Source: Deltaproteobacteria bacterium
GTDB taxonomy: Bacteria; Desulfobacterota; Binatia; UBA9968
Reading direction: 5' to 3'
Assembly: GCA_016210115.1 (NCBI GenBank)
Contig: JACQUW010000363.1
Span: forward strand, 1 to 64,000
Length of the DNA: 64,000 bases
This document shows, piece by piece, positions 34,340 to 42,478 of this stretch; within the stretch, counting starts at the first letter, position 1, and each line of letters begins with the position of its first letter. Under the pieces are notes generated by a model that saw only the letters and a list, made by a program, of their open reading frames with translations, made no database searches and had not been told where the DNA came from. Both the position numbers and the translations under genes were made by a program.

Positions 34340-36415
34340 ATGCGTTACCAAACATCGAAGCTCCTGGCGCGGATCCTGACGCTTTGTGCACTCCTCGCAT
34401 TTCCGGGAGAATTCTTCCCCGCCGTTGACAAGTCGCGTTTTCACTTAGAGGAGGCGACCATCGCCGATGTCCACCGCGCCTTTAAGTCCCGGCGGCTGAC
34501 GGCCACGCAATTAGTTAATCTTTATCTCAAGCGCATCGAAGCATACAACGGCAGGTGCGTAGCAGGAGAGGTGGATCCGGCCACCGGCTTACAACTTGGG
34601 ACGATTGAGCCGATCGAAAACGCGGGGCAGATAAACGCGCTGATGACCTTGAATATCAGGGGAAAGCGCTCCGAGACTGACCGGGTGGACAATGATCCCA
34701 ACATGCCGGATGCGCTGGAAGTCGCCAGGTCTCTCGATGCCTATTTCACGCGAACAGGCAAATTCGCCGGGCCGCTTCATGGCATACCCGTCGCCATCAA
34801 AGATCAGTTCGACACTTTCGATATGCGAACCACGAGTGGCGCTGCGGCCCCTTATGCGAATGATCGCCCGCCGAGGGATGCAGAGGTCGTTGCCAGGCTG
34901 AGAAAGGCAGGCGCCGTCATTCTTGCGAAAGCGAATATGGGAGAGTACGCGGTGGGTGAGCGGAGCACCTATGGCGGAACCACCTGTAATCCGTACGACA
35001 CGACTCGAAGCCCGGGGGCCTCCAGCGGAGGCTCGGCCGCCTCTGTCGCGGCCAATCTTGTCATGTGCGCAATCGCTGAAGAAACGGGGTCGTCGACGCG
35101 AAATCCAGCGTCGAACAACGGATTGATCGCGATCGTTCCAACTCATAGTCTGGTCAGTCGCGCCGGCTTGGTCCCTGCGTCCCTGACCAATGATCGGCCG
35201 GGCGTGATCTGTCGAACCGTCAAAGACGCTGCGACGGTGCTGAGCGTACTCCCCGGGTACGACCCAAAGGATCCGGTTACGGCCGCTATGGGGCAAACGC
35301 CTCGCGATCCCTACGAGAATTTCGCAACGCAAAAAAACCTTAAGGGATTTCGTATCGGAGTCTTGAGGGAATTCATGCAAGCGCATACCAAAGCTGATGG
35401 CGAGAGTGTTCGTGTCGCAGATCAAGCCATCGCGGATCTGGCTAAGGCAGGCGCGGAGATCATTGATCCGGGACCGAACGGCCAGTTGTTCAAGGACGCG
35501 ATCGCGGCGTTGGTTCCTTCCCATTACACGTCGGTCTTAATATCGACGTTCAAGGAGGCGCTCGCGGGGAGTTCGATCGTGCAAAAGGCTCTGGACATTA
35601 CGTCAGATCCGCAACGGTTACCGCCTGACGCCACATTACGTACCATTGTGGAGGTTGAGCCGCGCGCTTCTGGCGAACTCCAGTTTGCTTTGAACCGTTA
35701 CCTTCGCGAGCGAGGCGACGCCAACATCCGAAGTATCAGGGACCTGCTTGAGAAGTCTACTTTTTATGATCATCCGTCTCTCGAGTGGGGCACGGCTCCG
35801 CCCAAATCGCGGTTGGAGAGTGCCGTCATCCTCACTGAAACACTTAGAAGAAAAGACGACGGCAGCCTGTTGGTGCGTAAGACTCCCATTGCGACGCTCG
35901 ATATTCAGGAGTGGCATGCTAAAAGAACGGTCCTTCAGATGCTCGTGCTTAAGGTCATGGCTGATTACAAGCTGGATGCCCTGGTATATCCAACCAAGAC
36001 ACTGACCGCTCCGCTCCTCGGAGCGCCCGAAGAGCCTCCAGTTATAAAATCGGCCCGGGAAACTGTCACCGTCATGGTCGATGGCGTGGAGTACGTCACC
36101 GAGTTAGAGCGATTCCTTGACGCGCGCAATCACCACGCGTGGAGGCTGAGCCCGTTCAGCGGATTACCGGCCATCGCGGTTCCCGCAGGATATGCGCGGG
36201 AAGCTTATGATCGGGCTCCGGTTAAAGCCGCGGATGGAAGCGTGAAGGCCGGAGAGCTGGTCGGTCCGAAGGCAGTCAATCTTCCGTTAACAATTGAATT
36301 CCTGGGCAGGCCCTTTAGCGAGTCGACGCTTGTGAAGATCGCGGCGGCGTACGAAAACTTAACTCGTCACCGTCGCCCACCCAAAGCTTTTCCTCCGCTG
36401 CCAGGCGAGCCTTGA
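34340..36415 (+). CDS. Exported amidase (amidase-signature family)
   Basis: A 691-residue amidase-signature enzyme with an N-terminal hydrophobic signal (LLARILTLCALLAFPGEFF). The Ser-cisSer-Lys triad is visible: Lys154 in VAIKDQFDT, the SSGGSAAS loop, and Ser252 in GSSTRNPAS. It is longer than typical family members (about 450-500), with an extended C-terminal half. The ATG at 34340 follows GGAAG and leaves the signal peptide at the extreme N-terminus; an ATG at 34304 is possible. It would release ammonia or amines from amides in the periplasm. Confidence 0.9.
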   Translation: MRYQTSKLLARILTLCALLAFPGEFFPAVDKSRFHLEEATIADVHRAFKSRRLTATQLVNLYLKRIEAYNGRCVAGEVDPATGLQLGTIEPIENAGQINALMTLNIRGKRSETDRVDNDPNMPDALEVARSLDAYFTRTGKFAGPLHGIPVAIKDQFDTFDMRTTSGAAAPYANDRPPRDAEVVARLRKAGAVILAKANMGEYAVGERSTYGGTTCNPYDTTRSPGASSGGSAASVAANLVMCAIAEETGSSTRNPASNNGLIAIVPTHSLVSRAGLVPASLTNDRPGVICRTVKDAATVLSVLPGYDPKDPVTAAMGQTPRDPYENFATQKNLKGFRIGVLREFMQAHTKADGESVRVADQAIADLAKAGAEIIDPGPNGQLFKDAIAALVPSHYTSVLISTFKEALAGSSIVQKALDITSDPQRLPPDATLRTIVEVEPRASGELQFALNRYLRERGDANIRSIRDLLEKSTFYDHPSLEWGTAPPKSRLESAVILTETLRRKDDGSLLVRKTPIATLDIQEWHAKRTVLQMLVLKVMADYKLDALVYPTKTLTAPLLGAPEEPPVIKSARETVTVMVDGVEYVTELERFLDARNHHAWRLSPFSGLPAIAVPAGYAREAYDRAPVKAADGSVKAGELVGPKAVNLPLTIEFLGRPFSESTLVKIAAAYENLTRHRRPPKAFPPLPGEP

Positions 36416-36517
36416 CGGCAGAGAGTACAGGCCTGTCCTGAGCGGCGTCGATCCACTCCCGTCACGACAAGAGTTAGCCAAGAATCTTATGTTAGGGCCG
36501 TTTTTCTTCGCGGCTCT

Positions 36518-37567
36518 TCAGAGTATCTGCTCTGCCACCTCTACCCGCAGAAGCGAACGCACGTTTTCAATCTGGTTTATGATAGTCGCAGTGGAAGAAC
36601 CGGCGAATAGCAGCCCCACTGCCACATTGTCCACCGTGGTCACCAGTGAACCAGAGTCACCGCCAGCAGAGATATTTGTGGTTACGATTTGGTCTTTGAA
36701 TCGCGCCACCTTCCCGCCACCGTAGCCCACATCGATCGTGGCGTTGATCGCGGTGATTCGGCCGATCGTGTAGTTCGTGGTGCGTCCGGTCTTTTGGACG
36801 ATCGTGCCTACCGTCACGTTCGCTTTCCGCCGCCAGCCTCGCACATAGCCAATCCAGTAGATTTCCCGATCCAGGTCGTGGAACTCCCCGGCAGCAACAG
36901 CTGCGTCGACGAGGTTGTTATGCATGGCCAGGGGGACCGGCGGATTAAAAGTGATGGAGATGAACCGGCTCAGACGGGCAATGCGGTCTGCTGGGTCGGT
37001 CCCGCCGTCGAACGGTCCTGGTTGCAGTATCGGGTCGCCCAAGGCGGCATCGTTGCTGTTAGCCAGCACGTGGTTGTTGCTGAGGATGTAGTAGCGCGGG
37101 GGAACACCAATGCCGTGAGCAGGCGGGCTGACCGTACCCCCCGGCAGGATGTCGTACACGCAGGTTGCGATGGTGCCTGCCGTGATCTTAAAGTGTCCCA
37201 CGCTATAGCCGCTTTCGGCTGGACGGATACGCTTGGCAAGGGTTTGGGATGAGACTGGCGGTGGCTCGCCGCCTCCTGCAAAAGGATAACCGATAGCGAG
37301 GACATCGGTTTGCATATCGGCAAGTTTTTCTGGCGTTAAGTCAGCCGAGCTCAACTGCCCCCTCTCCACCTTGTGGGTCACCAACACCACCAGAGCGGGC
37401 TCGCCTGTGGGCTGCCCATTCTTCCACTTGACTCCCGCCCCTATGCCGACGACATTCTGTCTTACTCTTTCAGGAGCCAACAACTCTTCAACGGCCGGAC
37501 CGAGCGCTCTTTGCACCTCTGCCAAGGCCGTTTCTGCCAACATCATCTTGCTCTCGTCTTGTTTCAT
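36518..37567 (-). CDS. Trypsin-like serine protease with N-terminal accessory module
   Basis: A 349-residue protein whose C-terminal two thirds is a chymotrypsin-fold protease with an apparent triad His166 (SNNHVLAN), Asp221 (NLVDAAVA) and Ser305 (GGDSGSLV). Residues 30-95 form a separate module (NVVGIGAGVK, LVVLVTHKVERG, LTPEKLADMQTDVLAIG) that matches the small protein encoded just upstream at 37722. No signal peptide is seen. The ATG at 37567 has AAAGGAGC upstream; a GTG at 37642 behind CGGAGAG would add a Lys-rich 25-residue tail. It is the last gene of the riboswitch-led cassette. Its target is unknown. Confidence 0.8.
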   Translation of the reverse strand: MKQDESKMMLAETALAEVQRALGPAVEELLAPERVRQNVVGIGAGVKWKNGQPTGEPALVVLVTHKVERGQLSSADLTPEKLADMQTDVLAIGYPFAGGGEPPPVSSQTLAKRIRPAESGYSVGHFKITAGTIATCVYDILPGGTVSPPAHGIGVPPRYYILSNNHVLANSNDAALGDPILQPGPFDGGTDPADRIARLSRFISITFNPPVPLAMHNNLVDAAVAAGEFHDLDREIYWIGYVRGWRRKANVTVGTIVQKTGRTTNYTIGRITAINATIDVGYGGGKVARFKDQIVTTNISAGGDSGSLVTTVDNVAVGLLFAGSSTATIINQIENVRSLLRVEVAEQIL

Positions 37568-37721
37568 GGTATTTGCTCCTTTCTTTTTTGGGGCTTTGGG
37601 AGGAGTTTTGACTTTCGTAGGACCTTTTCGTTTCTTTCTCACGGGTATTCTCTCCGTAACTACTCAGCATGGACACGACATCTGCTGAACTACCGGGACG
37701 TGTGCGTCATTCTTATTGTTA

Positions 37722-37946
37722 CTAGGTTTGCGCCTGCACGACACCGATTTCTTCTACGTCAGTGTCATATTCCTCTAACCTCTTCGGAACCACCTCCTGT
37801 GGCTGCAAGGCAGACTCTGGCACCTTATGCGTCACAAAGACTTTAATGACTTCCTTCCCGCCCTTTTTCCCAATGCCAACGCCCGTGACATTGGGCAACC
37901 GCATGAGTTGCTCTTCGTGCTTCGTCTTCACGGCCTCAATGCTCAT
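37722..37946 (-). CDS. 74-residue stand-alone copy of the protease N-terminal module
   Basis: The ATG at 37946 is fixed by a very strong AAAGGAGGTGATAGA. Residues 18-68 (NVTGVGIGKKGGKEVIKVFV, then THKVPESAL, VPKRLEEYDTDVEEIG) align without large gaps to residues 38-93 of the protease next door, sharing VxGxGxG, VTHKV, PxxL and TDVxxIG. It could act as a free inhibitor, chaperone or recognition subunit of the protease; none of these is shown by sequence. Confidence 0.7.
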   Translation of the reverse strand: MSIEAVKTKHEEQLMRLPNVTGVGIGKKGGKEVIKVFVTHKVPESALQPQEVVPKRLEEYDTDVEEIGVVQAQT

Positions 37947-38083
37947 TTCTATCACCTCCTTTCCATTCAACGCGCGTCTCACCCCGCGCCGCTGCTAAGC
38001 GAAACTTTTAATTCCGAACACGACCCCTTACCACCTGTGAAACGTACCCACCAATCTCGGGCGCTGCAAAATTCTCCCCTCGC

Positions 38084-38389
38084 TCACTGGACCCGGCGAA
38101 AGAAACGGGTGAGCAAAAGAGCCTCCGCATCGCGCACATCCACACATTGGACGGAGCGAGCGCCAGAGAAGTGATACTGCCGGCCGGTCGCCGGGCCCCG
38201 CACGAGAATGGGCGACTTCTCTAAATAGCGAATGGTCACCAGAGAGTAAGGAGACACCATCGACCCTTGAGTCTGTTGGTCTATACTCGGAATCTGTCGA
38301 CTATTCGGTGCGAGTTGCGTCATAGCCGCCCTTGTCTCCGGCAGCGGAGTGCTGTTGAGGCTCGCTCGTTTCTGGCCGCAGCATCCCAT
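38084..38389 (-). CDS. Small MGCCGQ-type protein, unknown function
   Basis: A 101-residue protein beginning MGCCGQKRAS. AAGGAGGTGAGGGCT supports the ATG at 38389, although this makes the gene overlap the end of the DUF1360 gene by 89 bases. The C-terminal half (VTIRYLEKSPILVRGPATGR, then a conserved-looking DARDAEALLLTRFF-like end) is globular, while the first 40 residues look disordered. The N-terminal Cys pair is notable in a Cys-rich locus. No function recognised. Confidence 0.6.
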   Translation of the reverse strand: MGCCGQKRASLNSTPLPETRAAMTQLAPNSRQIPSIDQQTQGSMVSPYSLVTIRYLEKSPILVRGPATGRQYHFSGARSVQCVDVRDAEALLLTRFFRRVQ

Positions 38390-38723
38390 AGCCCTCACCT
38401 CCTTCCTTTGCTTGAGAAACCGGCTGAATGACCACCGGTTGCTGACCTATACGCTCCAAGAGACAAGCCGCGCCGGAGACGGCCAGCCAGGTGACCAGCA
38501 GATCCAGTGGTTTTCTGGCCACCAACAAAGCCATCGGTGCTGCGATCCAGAAGCTAAGACAATGAAAGCAATCCATTAGCTTGCCGGAAAATCCTGCGCC
38601 CAGACGCGCTCGGTACCGTGCGATCAGGTCGGCAGGGCCGTCCTCGCGTGCCAGCAGGTGCGTGACGCGCCAGGTAGCGAGGACGGCCAGCAAAAACCGA
38701 GGCCAGAAATCCAACTCACTCAT
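38301..38723 (-). CDS. DUF1360 family membrane protein
   Basis: A 140-residue protein starting at 38723, four bases after the upstream stop. The DUF1360 pattern is clear: WRVTHLLAREDGPADLIARY at 18-37, then KLMDCFHCLSFWIAAPMALL with a CxxC near residues 52-55, and a second hydrophobic segment LDLLVTWLAVSGAACLLERI. Two membrane segments are likely. The family has no assigned function. The C-terminal 30 residues are polar and are encoded in DNA shared with the next gene. Confidence 0.75.
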   Translation of the reverse strand: MSELDFWPRFLLAVLATWRVTHLLAREDGPADLIARYRARLGAGFSGKLMDCFHCLSFWIAAPMALLVARKPLDLLVTWLAVSGAACLLERIGQQPVVIQPVSQAKEGGEGYGMLRPETSEPQQHSAAGDKGGYDATRTE

Positions 38724-38727
38724 AGCG

Positions 38728-41088
38728 TCACCGTACGATTTCGGTTGGCCGCTCATCCACGTCGTTGCAGATGCAGACGGCCCAGGGTGGTGTCCAGATG
38801 CGATGGCACCATCCGGGTCCGGCGTCGCTCCAGGTTTTGTCCTGAGCGTAAAGCTGGAATGCATAGCCGCAGCACTTGCCACGCTCAAGCGCAAAGCCGG
38901 GCGGAGGAGCCAACGGTGGAGGCAGCACGGCAGCACAGACGGCGTCGAAGATGCGCAGGTCGAGCTTCGTCAGCACGCCAGGGAACCTGGCCGGAAAGGC
39001 TGGAGGCGGGCACCCCGGAATCGAGAGCTCGCATCGCGTGCCCGGATCGCCTACGCGCGTGGTGCCCTTCAGCGGATCGGGGCCAAAGATCGGCGGCAAC
39101 ACAGGAGTGATCGGGACCGCGTAGGTCGGACCGCCCTGCCGGGTGATCCAAAGACTGTAGTAATCGAAGTTGTCGCTTGGATAGGTCAGGTCGGCGTTGT
39201 CGATGTATTCGTCATAGGCGATGCCCAGCAGGTTCATCGGCCAGGGGCCAGCGCAGGGCGCCCCCGGCGGAACGAACTTCTTCAGGCCCATGTCCTCGCA
39301 GCTTTTCAGGCCTTCCAGCCCGCTGAACTCGGCATGGATCGGCTTGTTGTCGAACCAGACGTGCTGGGTGTCGTAATAGTGGTTGCCCAGGGTGTCCGTG
39401 ACATCTAGCAGCAGCGTGTACTTCCCGCTGCGGCAGTGGTGCGTCGCGTCAGGGCATGGCGGCAGTTGGTTGGCGCTGTCGAAGCAAAAGTCCTGGAGCT
39501 TGTAGACGGTGATGGTTTGCCCGAACAACTCGATGGTGGTTTGCACGAAATGGGTGGTCAGCGCCCGGCTGATGATCTCGTTCCAGGGGGCGCGTTTCAG
39601 CCCTTCATCCGGGGGCTCGTAACAGATTGGCCCGAAGGGGGCCAGTAGTGACCCGAAGTAATCAGCAGGGTTGAATCCCGGCATGCCTGGCCCAGGCAGG
39701 AACCCCAGACCGTAGCGAAGATCAACGCACTTGATTTTCCGTTTGTTGCAGTCACCCACGAACGCCGTGCCGCGCACGGTCACGCAGCAGCCGACCGGCA
39801 CCACGACTCCGCCGGGACTTGCGTTGGCGACCGGCGCATCGAAGACGAAGGGCCCGGGCGGGGTGAGCACAGGTGCTCCCGCAACCCGCTCGATCCAGAC
39901 CATTTTTTTGAACAGGTTGAACTCGATGCAGCAGCATTGTCTGGCCCGGCTCCCCTGAGTCGGGTAGACACAGACGCGGACCTCGTAGGATCCCGGACCG
40001 AGCACGGTCGTTTTGATCCAGCCCAGAATGCCGTTGATTACCGGAGCCGAGCCCATGGGGGCGCCGCCGGGGTAAGCCACAATGGCGGGACCGGTCTGCC
40101 AGCCAGCATCGTCCTGGCAATCCTGGCCTTCCACCTTCCGCACCTCGAGCGTGTAATGGTTGAAAAACGCGCCCGCCGCGGTGCCCACAACCGCTACGGT
40201 CAGACCACCAACTGTTGGATTCGGCTCCTCCTCGGTGCAGCCCGTTGGTCTCGTGATCTCGCACCTTAACGGCTGGAAGCACTCGCGAAGACAACGACGG
40301 TAGGAAAGCAAACAGCGTAATACATGAATGAAACCGCGCGCATGCGCCAGGCAGCAGCCGAAACGGATCGCGCAGAGGCACCAGCAGCGACAGAACCAGA
40401 AAAAGGGTTCTTTACTATGAGCTTCAAAAGCCGCTTTTCCCAGGAGCGCCGGTGCGGTGTCCACGGTGAGAAACCGCTCGAAAACCGCCGCCCATTCCTC
40501 TTCGCCTTCAAGGCAGTCAATCTTTCCAGTAAGCACCTCATCTGGTATTCCGGCCGGGAACTCAACGGTAGCCAACTGGTCGGTCAGGTACGGCTTGTAA
40601 GCACCGGCCAGTGCCTGGACTAGAGTCTGAAAATCTTGTTGCTCTTCCGCAGTGAGCGGACTACTGACAGGTGTGCCAAGCGCCCGGCGAATACAGATCC
40701 AATACCTGTACAGGTAGTAAACAAACGCTCGAAATGTGCGCGGGCCACGGCAAACCAGCCAGCCGAAGATGACGCAACAGCGAACGTGCCACAAGCACCA
40801 TCGCCACCGCTCGATTGGACCTAGCATCTGCCGGCCTTCTGCCGGAAGCAGCCGCACCGCTACTTCCTCAGTCAAGAATTTATCGAAGATCCGGTTAGCC
40901 AGCTCAAGCTCATCTTCGCAACTGGGCGGCTTCGCCTGCGCTTCCTTCTTCAGCCGCTCAGGTGCCTTGGCCCGCTCAAGCTCTTCTTCCAGGATCGGCT
41001 GGTAGGCACTGAGCAATTCTTTCAAGACAAACTGGAAATCCGGGTCATGAATCTCAGCCTCTTCCGTGGGTTTGGTTTCCTCAGACAT
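38728..41088 (-). CDS. 786-residue Cys/Trp-rich protein with internal duplication, unknown
   Basis: The ATG at 41088 follows AAAGGAGGTAAAGACC. Residues 17-137 and 152-272 are two copies of one module: an acidic helical start (FQFVLKELLSAYQPIL; FQTLVQALAGAYKPYL), a FLTxxxAxxLL segment, and a Cys/Trp/Arg-rich end (WRWCLWHVRCCVIFGW; FWFCRCWCLCAIRFGCC). Residues 280-786 look beta-rich with many Cys (GSYEVRVCVYP, SGKYTLLLDVTDTLGNHYY), perhaps Ig-like. No signal peptide was found. No family recognised. It is the first long gene after the c-di-GMP riboswitch and would be its main output. Confidence 0.7.
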   Translation of the reverse strand: MSEETKPTEEAEIHDPDFQFVLKELLSAYQPILEEELERAKAPERLKKEAQAKPPSCEDELELANRIFDKFLTEEVAVRLLPAEGRQMLGPIERWRWCLWHVRCCVIFGWLVCRGPRTFRAFVYYLYRYWICIRRALGTPVSSPLTAEEQQDFQTLVQALAGAYKPYLTDQLATVEFPAGIPDEVLTGKIDCLEGEEEWAAVFERFLTVDTAPALLGKAAFEAHSKEPFFWFCRCWCLCAIRFGCCLAHARGFIHVLRCLLSYRRCLRECFQPLRCEITRPTGCTEEEPNPTVGGLTVAVVGTAAGAFFNHYTLEVRKVEGQDCQDDAGWQTGPAIVAYPGGAPMGSAPVINGILGWIKTTVLGPGSYEVRVCVYPTQGSRARQCCCIEFNLFKKMVWIERVAGAPVLTPPGPFVFDAPVANASPGGVVVPVGCCVTVRGTAFVGDCNKRKIKCVDLRYGLGFLPGPGMPGFNPADYFGSLLAPFGPICYEPPDEGLKRAPWNEIISRALTTHFVQTTIELFGQTITVYKLQDFCFDSANQLPPCPDATHHCRSGKYTLLLDVTDTLGNHYYDTQHVWFDNKPIHAEFSGLEGLKSCEDMGLKKFVPPGAPCAGPWPMNLLGIAYDEYIDNADLTYPSDNFDYYSLWITRQGGPTYAVPITPVLPPIFGPDPLKGTTRVGDPGTRCELSIPGCPPPAFPARFPGVLTKLDLRIFDAVCAAVLPPPLAPPPGFALERGKCCGYAFQLYAQDKTWSDAGPGWCHRIWTPPWAVCICNDVDERPTEIVR

Positions 41089-41166
41089 GGTCTTTACCTC
41101 CTTTCGTGCGATGATAGGATCTCACTTTTTTGTACTACTTGCCTTTCTCTTCTTTGCACTGTCGAT

Positions 41167-41304
41167 CTAATCTAAAGGGACCTTCGCGTCGCCAACATAG
41201 ATCAAGTCTGCCAACCCCCCTTCGTTGACACAGGCCTCCAGAACATCAGCGTGAATCTCTCTCCGTGAGCAGTGGGTGTGAACCCGAAAGCCATCCTTCC
41301 TCAT
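41167..41304 (-). CDS. Possible 45-residue ORF in the riboswitch leader
   Basis: Between the riboswitch terminator and the 786-residue protein gene a frame reads MRKDGFRVHTHCSRREIHAD and ends VYVGD-like IYVGDAKVPLD. The composition looks protein-like, but there is no strong ribosome binding site. It could be a leader peptide, a relic or chance. Confidence 0.25.
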   Translation of the reverse strand: MRKDGFRVHTHCSRREIHADVLEACVNEGGLADLIYVGDAKVPLD

Positions 41305-41484
41305 CTTATTAAATACCAACACCGATGAGGTGCGGCTTGGAAGCAGAGGTGTGGAATGTTTTGAACGGGCCTTCGCTAGCTGGCCCCAACCGGGTCGAGT
41401 GCAGGATTTGGAAGAGAATCGCGGCAGCGGACGGCGAAAAAAGGAATACCGATTTTGTGGGTAACTTCCCCGGGTTTCGGGCAT

Positions 41485-41531
41485 AAAAAAGGGCCTCGAC
41501 ACCGGAAACATCAACCCTTGTCCGAGACCCC
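41485..41531 (-). terminator. Intrinsic terminator of the c-di-GMP riboswitch
   Basis: On the minus strand GGGTCTCGGACA (41530-41519) can pair with TGTCGAGGCCC (41501-41491), with one bulge and one wobble, and six T follow (41490-41485). It lies about 20 bases after the aptamer, the usual place for a transcription-control platform. Confidence 0.85.
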
Positions 41532-41553
41532 TTAACCGTTAGAGCAGGCCACA

Positions 41554-41642
41554 CCTCTCTTCGGTAACCCAGCCATCCCAATGAATCAGGACCTGCGGCT
41601 TTGCGTCCCAGCGTCTCCGCTGGTTTGCCTTTATCGGAGAGG
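41554..41642 (-). promoter_or_regulatory. c-di-GMP-I (GEMM-I) riboswitch aptamer
   Basis: Read on the minus strand, the conserved core is complete: AAAGGCAAACC, a short GCGGAGACGC hairpin, GGGACGCAAAGCC, GGTCC, then ATGGCTGGGTTACCGAA. The closing helix pairs CCTCTC (41642-41637) with GAGAGG (41559-41554). These are the ligand-binding and tetraloop-receptor elements of Rfam-type GEMM-I RNAs, which bind cyclic di-GMP. With the terminator just downstream it should control transcription of the cassette ending at 36518. Whether ligand turns it on or off cannot be read with certainty. Confidence 0.93.
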
Positions 41643-41674
41643 GACCTCGGCTTCTTTTTTCACGTTATGCAGGC

Positions 41675-41703
41675 GCCATACAATAGACGCACGTTATTGT
41701 CAA
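41675..41703 (-). promoter_or_regulatory. Sigma70-type promoter of the riboswitch cassette
   Basis: On the minus strand TTGACA (41703-41698) is followed after 17 bases by TATGGC (41680-41675). The predicted transcript starts near 41668, about 25 bases before the aptamer. The -35 is perfect and the -10 moderate. Confidence 0.7.
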
Positions 41704-41874
41704 GCCCTAAATTCACAAGCGGCCACAAGCTGCGCCTTGAGTTGATTGACAACTTGATACTTGGTTCCCGTTTCGGAATTTGCCGGCAGACAGTTCTTAA
41801 TCCGGTGTCAAAACGTGCTCTGACCCTTGGCTGCATTCCGTGGCGCGGCGGGTGCTCGACTCGGCAAATAGCGA

Positions 41875-42378
41875 TCACTCTGTGGCTTTTTTCAGCGTGA
41901 TCCCTATTTTAATTTCCTTGTTTTCCAATTTATACCAGTCGCCAAAGGTCGGAAAGTCTTTTGCGGTAACTAGAATATGGACCCTGCCCCACGGAACCCC
42001 CTCGAAGGTTGCCTCGCCCTGAGGATCGGTGCGCCTCGTTTTCTCAAACTCAAAATTCTCTTCGTCGGATTTGACGTATACCTGCGCTCCTGAAATAGGT
42101 TTTTTTTTCGAATCCGTCACCTTGATCCGCAGCCCTGATTCTTTTCTTTGCCGCTTCTCGTTTTCAGATCCCTTCTTCTCTTTAACGGCTTTCGCGTCCT
42201 TCTTTTGGTTATCGGCGTCCTTGGATTTCTCGCCGTTCGTTATCTTCTTATCCGGCTTTCCTTCTTCAGCGGTTTCCTGCGCGTATGATTTCTTGCCGGG
42301 GCTCGCACAGAAGACCGCCTGCCATATAAAAAGGAGAGTGATCACGCGAACGGTCAATACCTTTGCTCTGTTTTCCAT
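41875..42378 (-). CDS. Exported protein with Lys/Glu-rich linker and carboxypeptidase-regulatory-like domain
   Basis: A 167-residue protein with a signal peptide (VITLLFIWQAVFCASPGKKS region), then about 60 residues of almost only Lys, Glu, Asp and Asn (residues 35-80), then a beta-sandwich domain: LRIKVTDSKKKPISGAQVYV, DPQGEATFEGVPWGRVHI. This domain type is the carboxypeptidase-regulatory/transthyretin-like fold found in surface proteins. The start is taken at ATG 42378 behind GGGGGAC; a TTG at 42390 is possible. It is the last gene of the three-gene unit led by the 44.0 kb promoter. Confidence 0.7.
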   Translation of the reverse strand: MENRAKVLTVRVITLLFIWQAVFCASPGKKSYAQETAEEGKPDKKITNGEKSKDADNQKKDAKAVKEKKGSENEKRQRKESGLRIKVTDSKKKPISGAQVYVKSDEENFEFEKTRRTDPQGEATFEGVPWGRVHILVTAKDFPTFGDWYKLENKEIKIGITLKKATE

Positions 42379-42478
42379 AAGGTCCCCCAATCAGCGGTCT
42401 ACAACTCGACCAAACAAACAACTCTTGTCGACTTGCCCAGCCTGTTCGGAGACATGAGAGGCGATGGTCTGCGCTTCT

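Noticed and set aside
34589-35524. 311-codon minus-strand open frame
   Set aside because: Antisense to the amidase, which has a complete catalytic triad. The composition (many Arg, Ser, Gly) is that of a shadow frame.
38581-39408. 275-codon plus-strand open frame
   Set aside because: It lies wholly antisense to the 786-residue protein and the DUF1360 gene, has Arg/Gly/Ala-rich shadow composition and no ribosome binding site.
41305-41514. Longer 115-codon version of the leader ORF starting inside the terminator
   Set aside because: Its first codons form the terminator stem and T-run of the riboswitch and no ribosome binding site is present; only the last 45 codons look possible.
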